The notes under the pieces: model-generated | What the model was told of the DNA's origin: nothing | What the model saw: only the letters and a program-made list of their open reading frames with translations | Database searches by the model: none | Part shown: positions 15,443-24,304 of the stretch, in pieces | Position numbering within the stretch: position 1 is the first letter of the stretch | Layout of the letters: every line of letters begins with the position of its first letter | Translations under genes and position numbers: made by a program | Source of the DNA: Chitinophagales bacterium | GTDB lineage: Bacteria; Bacteroidota; Bacteroidia; Chitinophagales; JADIYW01 | Assembly: GCA_020848255.1 (NCBI GenBank) | Contig: JADLAJ010000360.1 | Location: forward strand, 1 to 32,086 | Direction: 5' to 3' | DNA length: 32,086 bases

Positions 15443-16882
15443 ATGGCAAGTCATTTTGAATCACCACTACGCGAACCGTTAATATTCGGTAATAAAACGT
15501 ATAAACAAATTACAAACGATATCGTTGGGCCAACTACCGGTAAAGTACAGCCTAAATGGTTGTTCTGGACTTTGGTATCTGCAGCTGTTGCGGGATTGTT
15601 TGTGTTTTGTATCACCTGGGAAGTTTGTTTTGGTATTGGTACCTGGGGTGCCAACAAAACGGTAGGTTGGGCTTGGGATATCACCAACTTCGTTTGGTGG
15701 ATCGGTATCGGTCACGCAGGAACGCTGATTTCAGCTATCTTATTATTATTCCGTCAGAAATGGCGTACAGGGGTTAACCGTGCAGCGGAAGCGATGACGA
15801 TTTTCGCGGTTGTCTGTGCAGGTCAGTTTCCTATTTTCCACATGGGACGTGTTTGGGATGCATTTTTCATCTTCCCTTATCCGAATACAAGAGGACCACT
15901 TTGGGTAAACTTTACCTCTCCCTTACTTTGGGACGTATTTGCGATTTCTACTTATTTTACCGTTTCTTTATTATTCTGGTATACAGGTTTAGTTCCGGAT
16001 TTCGGTACTATTCGTGACCAGTCTAAAACACCAGGCAGATGGAAATTCTACAATTTCTTAAGTTTCGGATGGGTAGGAAGTGCTAAACACTGGGAACGAT
16101 GGGAATCACTTTCATTAATTTTAGCAGGTTTATCAACTCCATTAGTATTATCCGTACATACGATAGTATCCTTTGACTTCGCAACTTCCGTTGTTCCTGG
16201 CTGGCATACCACCATCATGCCTCCATACTTCGTAGCGGGTGCGATTTTCTCAGGATTTGCGATGGTATTAACGTTAATGTTAGTGGCTCGTCACGTAATG
16301 AATTTACAGGATTACATCACACTGGCTCACATTGAGTCGATGAATAAAGTAATGTTGTTAACCGGTACTATGGTAGGTATAGCTTATTTAACAGAACTTT
16401 TCACAGCTTGGTATTCCGGAAATATGTATGAAAGTTATGCATTCGCCAACAGAGCATTTGGTCCTTATTGGTGGGCATACTGGAGTATGATGTTCTGTAA
16501 CTTAGTATCACCGCAGGTGTTCTGGTTCAGAAAATTAAGAAGAAATCTTTGGGTTACTTTTGCGATGTCTATTTTGATTAACATAGGTATGTGGTTCGAG
16601 CGTTTCGTGATTATCGTAATCTCTTTGCACAGAGACTATTTACCATCAAGCTGGGTTTACTATTCTCCAACATGGGTAGAAATAGGCATTTTCGTAGGAA
16701 CAATTGGATTATTTATGACCTTGTTCTTATTATTCTGCAGATTCTTCCCGGCAATTGCTATTGCAGAGGTGAAATCTATCCTGAAAGTATCAGGTAATCA
16801 GTACAGACAAGGACAATTAGATGAAGTAAAAGATCAGGAAGTATACAAAAATACATCAGTAGAAGCTGGAACCTGGGATTAA
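15443..16882 (+). CDS. actC: Alternative complex III subunit ActC, NrfD/PsrC-like membrane quinol-binding subunit
   Basis: A 479-residue integral membrane protein with about ten hydrophobic segments, beginning MASHFESPLREPLIFG and WLFWTLVSAAVAGLFVFCITWEVCFGIG. Motifs typical of the NrfD/PsrC family in Act loci include WWIGIGHAGTLISAILLLFRQKWRTGVNRAAEAMT, FPIFHMGRVWDAFFIFPYPN and HTIVSFDFATSVVPGWHTTIMPPYFVAGAIFSG. In the solved Act structures this subunit carries the quinol site and a proposed proton path. No haem motifs, as expected. It lies 30 bases after actB and 27 before actD. Confidence 0.95.
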   Translation: MASHFESPLREPLIFGNKTYKQITNDIVGPTTGKVQPKWLFWTLVSAAVAGLFVFCITWEVCFGIGTWGANKTVGWAWDITNFVWWIGIGHAGTLISAILLLFRQKWRTGVNRAAEAMTIFAVVCAGQFPIFHMGRVWDAFFIFPYPNTRGPLWVNFTSPLLWDVFAISTYFTVSLLFWYTGLVPDFGTIRDQSKTPGRWKFYNFLSFGWVGSAKHWERWESLSLILAGLSTPLVLSVHTIVSFDFATSVVPGWHTTIMPPYFVAGAIFSGFAMVLTLMLVARHVMNLQDYITLAHIESMNKVMLLTGTMVGIAYLTELFTAWYSGNMYESYAFANRAFGPYWWAYWSMMFCNLVSPQVFWFRKLRRNLWVTFAMSILINIGMWFERFVIIVISLHRDYLPSSWVYYSPTWVEIGIFVGTIGLFMTLFLLFCRFFPAIAIAEVKSILKVSGNQYRQGQLDEVKDQEVYKNTSVEAGTWD

Positions 16883-16909
16883 TTTTTAAAATTCATTATT
16901 AGAAATAAT

Positions 16910-17440
16910 ATGAGCGATACAAAAAAATATTTAGTAGGAATGTTCGACGACGACGATGTGTTATTACACGCCGTTAAGGATGTGCGAAATGCAGGTTATG
17001 AAATTACCGATGCATTTACACCATTTCCTGTGCATGGTTTGGAACATGCAATGGGTTTAGAACCCACTCGTATTCATACAGCAGGTTTCTTCTTTGGAGC
17101 AACAGGCTTAACCGTTGCATTAAGTATGATTACGTTTATCAATAAGTTTAACTATCCTACAGATTATGGTGGTAAACCAAATTTCGGATTACTGGCATAT
17201 GTTCCGATTACATTCGAACATACCGTTTTGTTTTCCGCAATAGGGATGACTGTTTCTTTCTATTATTTATGTAAACTTTGGCCGGGTAAAAAGCCGAAAA
17301 TCATAGATGAAAGAACAACAGATCATTTATTTGCATTAACATTTGAACTAGACAGTACTAAAGATGCTAACTATGTAAATGCAGTTTCTGAATTACTGAA
17401 AAAAGAAGGCGCTATCGAAGTTTATCAAAAAGAAGTATAA
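16910..17440 (+). CDS. actD: Alternative complex III subunit ActD (DUF3341)
   Basis: A 176-residue membrane subunit. The N-terminal cytoplasmic domain (KYLVGMFDDDDVLLHAVKDVRNAGYEITDAFTPFPVHGLEHAMGL) is the DUF3341 hallmark. Two membrane helices follow (IHTAGFFFGATGLTVALSMITFI and HTVLFSAIGMTVSFYYLCKLW), then a short C-terminal domain. It is a structural subunit with no cofactor motif. The stop is only 4 bases from the actE start, implying translational coupling. Confidence 0.95.
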   Translation: MSDTKKYLVGMFDDDDVLLHAVKDVRNAGYEITDAFTPFPVHGLEHAMGLEPTRIHTAGFFFGATGLTVALSMITFINKFNYPTDYGGKPNFGLLAYVPITFEHTVLFSAIGMTVSFYYLCKLWPGKKPKIIDERTTDHLFALTFELDSTKDANYVNAVSELLKKEGAIEVYQKEV

Positions 17441-17444
17441 CATC

Positions 17445-18044
17445 ATGTTGAAACAATATCAAATCATATTTATCGTTTTAGTGCTTGGTCTTACATCTTG
17501 TATCCGAAGTTCTAAACAGCCGGGAAGACAATACATGCCCGATATGGCTGAAGCAGTTGCTTATGAGGCCGGTTCTCCAAACCCTATTTTTAAGGATGGA
17601 AAAACGAATCAACTGGCACCTGCAGGAAGCATGGCAAGAGGAAAGTATATCTATCCTTTATCGGATTCCGATTATGAGAAATCCGCATCAGTGATAACAG
17701 ATCCTTTTACTTTCACGAAAGATGAAATAGAAGGAGAGGGTAAAAATCTGTTCACTGTTAACTGCGCTATTTGCCATGGTGAAAAAGGAGATGGACAAGG
17801 GTATCTTGTTCAGATTAATAAATTCCCGCCACCACCGTCATATTTATCAGAACCATTATTGTCTCTGGCAGATGGTAAAAGATATCATACATTGATGTAT
17901 GGTAAAAATATGATGGGTTCTTACGCATCACAATTAAATCACAGAGAACGTTGGTTGGTATTAAGTTACGTGAAATCACTGCAGGCAGCAAGCAAACCTG
18001 CAGCAGTTTCATCTGAAAAAACTGACTCAACTAAAACTAAATAA
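17445..18044 (+). CDS. actE: Alternative complex III subunit ActE, monohaem cytochrome c lipoprotein
   Basis: A 199-residue periplasmic lipoprotein (leader MLKQYQIIFIVLVLGLTSC, lipidated Cys19). The mature part has a quinol-oxidoreductase-type region (QPGRQYMPDMAEAVAYEAGSPNPIF) and a class I cytochrome c domain with CAICHGEKGDGQG near residue 107 and a likely Met axial ligand in GKNMMGSYASQL. It is a good candidate for the haem that hands electrons to the oxidase CuA site. The tail (SKPAAVSSEKTDSTKTK) is low-complexity and may be flexible. Confidence 0.95.
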   Translation: MLKQYQIIFIVLVLGLTSCIRSSKQPGRQYMPDMAEAVAYEAGSPNPIFKDGKTNQLAPAGSMARGKYIYPLSDSDYEKSASVITDPFTFTKDEIEGEGKNLFTVNCAICHGEKGDGQGYLVQINKFPPPPSYLSEPLLSLADGKRYHTLMYGKNMMGSYASQLNHRERWLVLSYVKSLQAASKPAAVSSEKTDSTKTK

Positions 18045-18065
18045 TAATTTAAACAGATTCTCGCA

Positions 18066-19367
18066 ATGAATACATACGTTTTTGATTCGGGCACCAAAAA
18101 AAATATTTTTATAGCTTTCGGCATAGGAGTACTTTTACTTATACTGGGTGTTGTGTTTTTTGGAAATAGCGAAAGCCATAATAATCATGCAACTGCTACA
18201 CACGGACAGGTGGTAGAAGCTAAAGCTCCTGCTGTTGAACCAGCTGCAGAAGGACATGGTCATGCTGCACCTACTTTGAAAATGACGGTAATTGCAAATA
18301 TTTACAATATTTTCTATTTCGGATTTTATATTGCATTAGCTGCGTTGTTTTTTCTTGCTGCAACAAATATTGCATGGGGTGGCTGGCAGATTCAAATTCA
18401 AAAAATACCATTGGCTATGGCATCCACTATAGTTGTATTTTTAGTTTGTTTATTAGTGATGTTCTTGTTTTTTAATCATGATATTTTTCACTGGACACAC
18501 GAAGAATTGTACATTAAAGGAAGTAAAACTTTTGACGAAACGCTTAACACGAAACGCGATTTCTTAAATATGACGACATTTTGGTCATTTTATGTAATAA
18601 TAGCAGGTTCTTGTTTAGCATTAACATATAAATGGTGGAACACGCTGACAACAATGGATTCCAATCCTACAAGAAAACTATTTTCTACCAGCCGTGTTAT
18701 AGCTGCAACCACAATAGTTTTGATTTCATTCGTTATCAATACATTCGCAACCTGGTTATGGTCTATGTCTATTCAACCACATTGGTATAGTACTATGTTC
18801 ACATGGAACACAATGGCAAGTGCTGCCGTTACCATGTTATCCATTGTAATTCTGTTTATACATTACCTGAAAGGAAAAGGATATTTACCAAAAGTAAATG
18901 ACAACCATAAACATGACGTGGCTAAACTGATGTTTGCTATCAGTGTATTCTGGTGCTATACCTGGTTTGCTCAGTATATGTTAATCTGGTACGCAAATAT
19001 CCCGGAAGAAACAGAATATTTCCGCTTAAGAAGAAACGTAGACAACTATGGTATCTTATTTCACGGAGCATTCTTTTTCAATTTCGTATTACCGTTCTTT
19101 ATCTTAATGACCAGAAATTCTAAAAGAAGTAAAAATGTAACGATAGTTGCAGCTATTATCATAATTCTTGGACAATTTGCAGCATTCTTTTTAATGAATT
19201 GTCCTGCATTATTACCAAAAGGCGGATTTGGATTAATTAGTTTCGGATTGTTTTTGATGATTGGAAGTATATTTGTTTACCTCACTCTTGCAGTTTTAGC
19301 AAAAGTGAAAGACTTAGCGTCAACCACTCATCCATACGTAAATGAAAGTTATCATCATCATATTTAA
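18066..19367 (+). CDS. actF: Alternative complex III subunit ActF, second NrfD-like membrane subunit
   Basis: A 433-residue protein with about ten hydrophobic helices. An N-terminal helix is followed by a soluble His-rich stretch (ESHNNHATATHGQVVEAK...EGHGHAAP, about 38-76) before the main membrane core starts at MTVIANIYNIFYFGFYIALAALFFLAATNI. It shares its fold with ActC and is the last act gene, 13 bases before coxB. The extra His-rich segment is absent from the core fold and may bind metal; this is an inference. It ends in YHHHI. Confidence 0.93.
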   Translation: MNTYVFDSGTKKNIFIAFGIGVLLLILGVVFFGNSESHNNHATATHGQVVEAKAPAVEPAAEGHGHAAPTLKMTVIANIYNIFYFGFYIALAALFFLAATNIAWGGWQIQIQKIPLAMASTIVVFLVCLLVMFLFFNHDIFHWTHEELYIKGSKTFDETLNTKRDFLNMTTFWSFYVIIAGSCLALTYKWWNTLTTMDSNPTRKLFSTSRVIAATTIVLISFVINTFATWLWSMSIQPHWYSTMFTWNTMASAAVTMLSIVILFIHYLKGKGYLPKVNDNHKHDVAKLMFAISVFWCYTWFAQYMLIWYANIPEETEYFRLRRNVDNYGILFHGAFFFNFVLPFFILMTRNSKRSKNVTIVAAIIIILGQFAAFFLMNCPALLPKGGFGLISFGLFLMIGSIFVYLTLAVLAKVKDLASTTHPYVNESYHHHI

Positions 19368-19380
19368 AATTTAGTCAGAC

Positions 19381-20871
19381 ATGGCAATTATATTAGGCTT
19401 ATTAACGTTAGTGTTGTTGTACATCGTAATTGTGCAAATAAGCAAGGCATCAGATTTAATTAAATCCTTGCGTTCCGGTGATGAACACGAAGAATCATTT
19501 GGAAATGGTGCATTGTTTACCTCTTTTATTGGCTTTGCAGTACTTATTTACTCTATTGTAACTTGTTTTGTATATGCTCCAACGATGTTACCGAAACCTG
19601 CTTCCGAGCAAGGAGTTTGGATAAACGATTTAATGAATATCACAATTGTGTTAACAGGTGTCGTATTTATTATTACTCAGGTACTTTTATTCTGGTTTGT
19701 ATATAAATATCATTACAGAAAAGGCAGAAAAGCATATTTCTTTGCAGATAATAATAAACTAGAAGTAGCCTGGACAGTCGTTCCTGCTATCGTGCTCACT
19801 TTTTTAATTGGTTTCGGTATACAGAAATGGTTTAAAATATTTTCACCTGCCCCAAAAGATGCAGTTTTAATTGAAGCTACCGGTAAACAATATGCATGGT
19901 CAATACGTTATTCAGGTGCTGATCATACATTAGGAAAAAGAGACTTTTCCCTTGTGAATCCAGATAATGAATTGGGAATAAACTGGAATGATGCTGCAAG
20001 TCATGATGATTTCATGGCGGATGAAATAGTTTTACCGGTGAATAAACCGGTGTCAATAAATGTTGGTGCATTGGATGTTATACATAATTTTTGGTTGCCT
20101 CATTTCAGATTAATGATGTCGGCTGTTCCTGGTGTTCCAACACACCTTTGGTTTCGTCCGACTATAACCACTGAAGAAATGAAAAAGGAAACAAACAATC
20201 CTAACTTCGAATATGTTGTAGCTTGTAATAAACTATGTGGTTCCGGACACTATAATATGAAGAAAAAAGTAAGAGTAGTATCACAGGAAGAATATGAAAA
20301 ATGGTTCAGTGAACAAAAGTCTTATTATACAACTGTAGTTAAGCCGGCAATGGAAAGCGGTGCATTCAAAATGCCGGTTTCTGAAGTTGCAGAAAACACA
20401 GCAGCAGCTTCTGCTAATGGATTTTCCGGCAAACTTTCAACAGGCTTTGAATTAGTGGGTGCTGTGAATGGAGGCGTAGAAAATAAATTGGTTACTTTTA
20501 TTCAAAGTGATAAACAGGTTGCTAAAGATATATGGTTTTCTTTTGACAGATTGTTGTTCGAAACAGGTAAGTCAACATTGAAACCTTCATCGCAGGAACA
20601 GTTAAAAAATATTTCGGAAATAATGAAAGCATTTCCTGCTGTAGAAATTAAGTTAGGCGGATATACCGATAATGTTGGAGATCAGAAAGCTAATTTAAAA
20701 TTATCTGATAGCAGGGCAAAAGCAGTAATGGCAGAGTTGATTAAATTGGGTGTGGCTGCTAACAGAATAAAAGCGGAAGGTTATGGTGATCAGTTTCCTG
20801 TTGCTACAAATGAAACAGATGCCGGTCGTCAGCAAAACAGAAGAATAGATATTAGAGTAACTAAGAAATAA
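19381..20871 (+). CDS. coxB: Cytochrome c oxidase subunit II fused to a C-terminal OmpA-like peptidoglycan-binding domain
   Basis: A 496-residue protein. After an N-terminal membrane helix and a second region, the usual COX II hairpin is seen (WINDLMNITIVLTGVVFIITQVLLFWFVYKY and KLEVAWTVVPAIVLTFLIGFGIQKWF, which holds the conserved Glu). The periplasmic cupredoxin domain has DVIHNFWLPHFR and the CuA motif CNKLCGSGHYNM (from about residue 282), complete with both Cys, His and Met. From about residue 375 to the end lies a complete OmpA-C module: WFSFDRLLFETGKSTLKPSSQEQL, GGYTDNVGDQKANLKLSDSRAKAV and GRQQNRRIDI. Asp430 and Arg445, 15 apart, match the diaminopimelate-contacting pair. The ORF is uninterrupted across the junction. 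The K/D before PG in the docking loop reads M/S (FRLMMSAVPG). Confidence 0.94.
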   Translation: MAIILGLLTLVLLYIVIVQISKASDLIKSLRSGDEHEESFGNGALFTSFIGFAVLIYSIVTCFVYAPTMLPKPASEQGVWINDLMNITIVLTGVVFIITQVLLFWFVYKYHYRKGRKAYFFADNNKLEVAWTVVPAIVLTFLIGFGIQKWFKIFSPAPKDAVLIEATGKQYAWSIRYSGADHTLGKRDFSLVNPDNELGINWNDAASHDDFMADEIVLPVNKPVSINVGALDVIHNFWLPHFRLMMSAVPGVPTHLWFRPTITTEEMKKETNNPNFEYVVACNKLCGSGHYNMKKKVRVVSQEEYEKWFSEQKSYYTTVVKPAMESGAFKMPVSEVAENTAAASANGFSGKLSTGFELVGAVNGGVENKLVTFIQSDKQVAKDIWFSFDRLLFETGKSTLKPSSQEQLKNISEIMKAFPAVEIKLGGYTDNVGDQKANLKLSDSRAKAVMAELIKLGVAANRIKAEGYGDQFPVATNETDAGRQQNRRIDIRVTKK

Positions 20872-20902
20872 TTAAATTTAAGTAGCCTTAAATTAACAAT
20901 AT

Positions 20903-22729
20903 ATGCAAACGACAACAGTACATGAAACGCATGCAGATGTTCACGTTCACGGTCCAGGACACGGTGGCGGTCATCATCACACGGAAACGTTTATTTCAAA
21001 ATATATTTTCAGCTTAGACCATAAAACTATCGGTAAGCAATTTCTGATAATGGGTATGGCATGGGCAATCATAGGCGGTTTCATGTCTGTATTGTTTCGT
21101 GTGCAGTTAGGTTGGCCTGATGAAACATTTCCTGTATTAGAAAGAATTTTTTCTACCTGGTTTACTGATGGAAAATTAAATCCTGAAGCATATTATTCAT
21201 TAATTACAATGCATGGTACCATCATGGTATTCTTCGTATTAACAGCGAGTTTGAGCGGTACTTTTGCAAATGTTTTAATTCCTTTACAAATTGGAGCAAG
21301 AGATATGGCGTCTCCTTTAATGAACGCGTTATCTTTCTGGTTCTTCTTTATTGCAGGTGTTGTAATGTTTGCTTCTTTATTTTTGCCAACTGGTGCTGCT
21401 TCTGCTGGATGGACAATTTACCCACCTTTAAGTGCACTACCACAAACTTCACCAGGTTCTGGTAACGGTATGACTTTCTGGTTGATTGCCATGGTATTAT
21501 TCGTTGCATCTACTTTGTTAGGTGGTTTAAATTATGTTTCTACTGTTTTAAATATGCGTACTAAAGGTATGACGATGTTCAGATTACCGCTGACGGTATG
21601 GGCATTGTTCTTTACAGCTATCATTGGTATATTGTCTTTCCCGGTATTGGTTTCTTGTGTGGTACTCTTAATTTTTGACAGAGGATTGGGAACAAGTTTC
21701 TATTTGTCAAATATTGTAATCGGTGGTAAAGCCTTACCTTATGCAGGTGGTTCACCTATTTTATTCCAGCATTTATTCTGGTTCTTAGGTCACCCTGAGG
21801 TATATATCATCATTTTACCTGCTATGGGTATGGTATCTGAAATTTTAGCAGTACACTCACGTAAACCTATTTTCGGATATAAAGCGATGATTTTTTCTAT
21901 CTTAGGTATCACCGTATTAGGTTTCATCGTTTGGGCACACCACATGTATCTTTCTGGTATGAATCCTTTCTTAGGTTCAGTATTTACATTATTTACACTG
22001 TTAATTGCGATACCATCAGCAGTTAAAGTATTTAACTGGCTAACTACATTGTGGAGAGGTAATATACGTATCACACCACCATCTATGTTTGCTATTGGTT
22101 TCGTGTCTATGTTTATTTCCGGTGGTTTGACAGGTATCTGGCTTGGAAATTCAACTATTGATATTCAATTACATGATACCTATTTTGTGGTTGCACACTT
22201 CCACATTGTAATGGGTATCGCTGCATTCTTTGGAATGTTTGCTGGTATTTATCATTGGTTCCCACGCATGTTTGGCAGAATGATGAATGAAACAATGGCT
22301 TATATTCACTTTGCTATCACATTTATTGGTGCATACCTTATTTTCTGGCCAATGCACTTTATAGGTTTGGCTGGTGTACCAAGAAGATATTACTCTTTTA
22401 ATGAAATAGAAGCGTTCTCACAATACGGTGACTTAAATAAATTAATCAGTGTTGCAACAATCATTGTTTTTTTAGGACAGTTTCTTTTCCTTGTAAACTT
22501 CTTCTGGAGCATGTATAGAGGCAGAAAATCTGTGCAAAATCCTTGGCAGGCAAATACATTAGAATGGACTTCACCTATCGAAGGTATTCATGGAAACTGG
22601 GATGGTGAACTTCCTACAGTACATAGATGGCCGTACGATTATAGTAGAGATCCAAATAGTGATATTGATTTCATTCCTCAAACGGTTCCATTAACAGAAG
22701 AAGAAAAAAAAGATAAAATTCATCATTAA
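20903..22729 (+). CDS. coxA: Cytochrome c oxidase subunit I, A1-type haem-copper oxidase
   Basis: A 608-residue, 12-helix catalytic subunit that reduces oxygen and pumps protons. Visible ligands are MHGTIMVFF (haem a), GHPEVYIIILP (CuB His, cross-linked Tyr and the A1-family Glu), WAHHMY (CuB His pair) and FVVAHFHIVMG (haem a3 and haem a). The D-channel Asp and Asn are in GARDMASPLMNALSFW. The K-channel Lys is in SAVKVFNWL, with Ser at the conserved Thr position. The N-terminus (HETHADVHVHGPGHGGGHHHTE) is unusually His-rich and could bind metal. It lies directly downstream of coxB and 29 bases before ctaB. Confidence 0.97.
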   Translation: MQTTTVHETHADVHVHGPGHGGGHHHTETFISKYIFSLDHKTIGKQFLIMGMAWAIIGGFMSVLFRVQLGWPDETFPVLERIFSTWFTDGKLNPEAYYSLITMHGTIMVFFVLTASLSGTFANVLIPLQIGARDMASPLMNALSFWFFFIAGVVMFASLFLPTGAASAGWTIYPPLSALPQTSPGSGNGMTFWLIAMVLFVASTLLGGLNYVSTVLNMRTKGMTMFRLPLTVWALFFTAIIGILSFPVLVSCVVLLIFDRGLGTSFYLSNIVIGGKALPYAGGSPILFQHLFWFLGHPEVYIIILPAMGMVSEILAVHSRKPIFGYKAMIFSILGITVLGFIVWAHHMYLSGMNPFLGSVFTLFTLLIAIPSAVKVFNWLTTLWRGNIRITPPSMFAIGFVSMFISGGLTGIWLGNSTIDIQLHDTYFVVAHFHIVMGIAAFFGMFAGIYHWFPRMFGRMMNETMAYIHFAITFIGAYLIFWPMHFIGLAGVPRRYYSFNEIEAFSQYGDLNKLISVATIIVFLGQFLFLVNFFWSMYRGRKSVQNPWQANTLEWTSPIEGIHGNWDGELPTVHRWPYDYSRDPNSDIDFIPQTVPLTEEEKKDKIHH

Positions 22730-22758
22730 TACAGAAACATTAAATAGCTTATTCTAAC

Positions 22759-23664
22759 GTGAAAACAGAAAGAATATATATTGACAGACCTTCATTCGGT
22801 AAAATACTTTCTTTAAAAATGAAAGACGTCATGGAATTGACTAAATTCCGTTTGTCTTTCCTTGTTGTGTTTTCTGCTGTAATGGCATACCTGGTTGCTA
22901 ATCCACTCTCTGTTGAATGGTTGAAAATCGCTTTACTTTCTTTAGGTGGTTTTTTAGTTACGGCATCTTCCAATACTATCAATCAGTTAATAGAGAAAGA
23001 TACTGATAAGCTAATGGATAGAACAAAAAACCGTCCATTGCCTTCCGGTAGAATGAAGCCAATCGAAGCTTATTTAATTGCAGGATGCACTGGTGTTTTA
23101 GGAATATTTATTCTGGGAGTGGTATTTAATCCAATCAGTGGATTATTAGGCGCATTAGCCCTGATTTCATATGCATTTATTTATACACCGTTCAAGAAAA
23201 TAAGCCCTGTTGCTGTATTTATTGGAGCAATACCAGGCTCCATGCCTTTATTGATTGGTTGGACAGCAGCAACCGGAACAATTGGTTTAGGTGGTGTAAT
23301 CTTATTTACCATTCAATTTTTTTGGCAAATTCCTCATTTCTGGTCTATTGCTTGGTTGTTGAATGATGACTATAAAAAAGCAGGTTATTATTTGCTGCCA
23401 TCTGCTGACGGGAAAAACAGAACAACAGCATTACAAAATATTCCTTATTTATTGTGTTTGATAGCAGTTAGTGTATTGCCATATGTATTTGGTTTTACAG
23501 GAAGAGTTTCGCTAGTGATTACTTTAATAGCTGGATTGTTTTTTTTAATAAACGGAATTCAATTAGCAACGGATATATCAGATAAAAGTGCAAGAAAACT
23601 GATGTTTGCATCTTTTATGTACATTCCGGTAGTATTTATTGCATTTGTTTTAGATAAAGTATAA
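22759..23664 (+). CDS. ctaB: Protoheme IX farnesyltransferase (haem O synthase)
   Basis: A 301-residue membrane enzyme that farnesylates haem b to haem O, the precursor of haem A for the adjacent oxidase. It shows the UbiA-family signature NTINQLIEKDTDKLMDRTKNRPLPSGRM near residue 72 and a second Asp-rich loop after IPHFWSIAWLLNDDYKKAGYYLLPSADG. About eight hydrophobic helices. The ORF starts with GTG at 22759; an ATG 19 codons in (MKDVMELTKFRLSFL) is a possible alternative that would give a start more typical of the family. No ctaA is visible in the window. Confidence 0.95.
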   Translation: MKTERIYIDRPSFGKILSLKMKDVMELTKFRLSFLVVFSAVMAYLVANPLSVEWLKIALLSLGGFLVTASSNTINQLIEKDTDKLMDRTKNRPLPSGRMKPIEAYLIAGCTGVLGIFILGVVFNPISGLLGALALISYAFIYTPFKKISPVAVFIGAIPGSMPLLIGWTAATGTIGLGGVILFTIQFFWQIPHFWSIAWLLNDDYKKAGYYLLPSADGKNRTTALQNIPYLLCLIAVSVLPYVFGFTGRVSLVITLIAGLFFLINGIQLATDISDKSARKLMFASFMYIPVVFIAFVLDKV

Positions 23665-23666
23665 AA

Positions 23667-24290
23667 TTGGCAGAGATAACGAAATATAAGATTAATAATC
23701 AGGGAGCACACCGCTTCACGATGTATCTGTTTATAGTGACAACGTCAATGATTTTTGCCGGTTTTACCAGTGCTTTCTTAGTTCGAAAAGGAGGAGGTGG
23801 TGCATGGACTCCATTTGATATTCCGGCAATTTTTAAAGTTTCAACTTTACTGATATTATTAAGTAGTGTTTTTTTACAAGCTGCACATATAGCTAATAAA
23901 AAACAACATAAACTAATGACTGCTGTTGGTTTGTTTTTTACGTTGGTATTAGGTTTGCTGTTCTGTTACTACCAGATACAAGGCTGGAAACAGTTAAATG
24001 ATGCCGGAGTTTATCTTTCCTTTAATCCAAATCCGGCAGGCCCTTATTTTTTAGTAATTACGTTTATACATGCACTACACGTGTCTGTTGCAATATTGTT
24101 TTTATTTATTGCATTTGTGCACTCGGTAATTTTACTGAGAAGATCAAACAGTACGGAAATATTAAACGAGATTGAAACAACAGAAAAAGGAATACTCAAT
24201 ATACGCACAGATTTACTGACCTTGTTTTGGCACTTCATGGGCATACTATGGGTTTATTTATATTTCTTTTTAACCTTGAATTTAAAGTAG
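23667..24290 (+). CDS. Cytochrome c oxidase subunit III-like protein (first paralogue)
   Basis: A 207-residue protein of the haem-copper oxidase subunit III family, with about five hydrophobic helices. It starts with TTG 2 bases after ctaB, suggesting coupling. Features are HRFTMYLFIVTTSMIFAGFTSAFLVRKGGGG, GPYFLVITFIHALHVSVAILFLF and a final LTLFWHFMGILWVYLYFFLTL that mirrors the WHFVDLVWVFVFLAFYL ending of the next gene. Two adjacent subunit III genes of differing length are common in Bacteroidota oxidase loci. Its exact position in the complex is not known from this sequence. Confidence 0.85.
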   Translation: MAEITKYKINNQGAHRFTMYLFIVTTSMIFAGFTSAFLVRKGGGGAWTPFDIPAIFKVSTLLILLSSVFLQAAHIANKKQHKLMTAVGLFFTLVLGLLFCYYQIQGWKQLNDAGVYLSFNPNPAGPYFLVITFIHALHVSVAILFLFIAFVHSVILLRRSNSTEILNEIETTEKGILNIRTDLLTLFWHFMGILWVYLYFFLTLNLK

Positions 24291-24304
24291 AAAAAAATAC
24301 TGTA

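Noticed and set aside
24227-24304. N-terminal extension of the subunit III gene as given by the ORF track
   Set aside because: It starts inside the upstream gene in another frame; MAEILEIQEE at 24305 fits the family and the local spacing.
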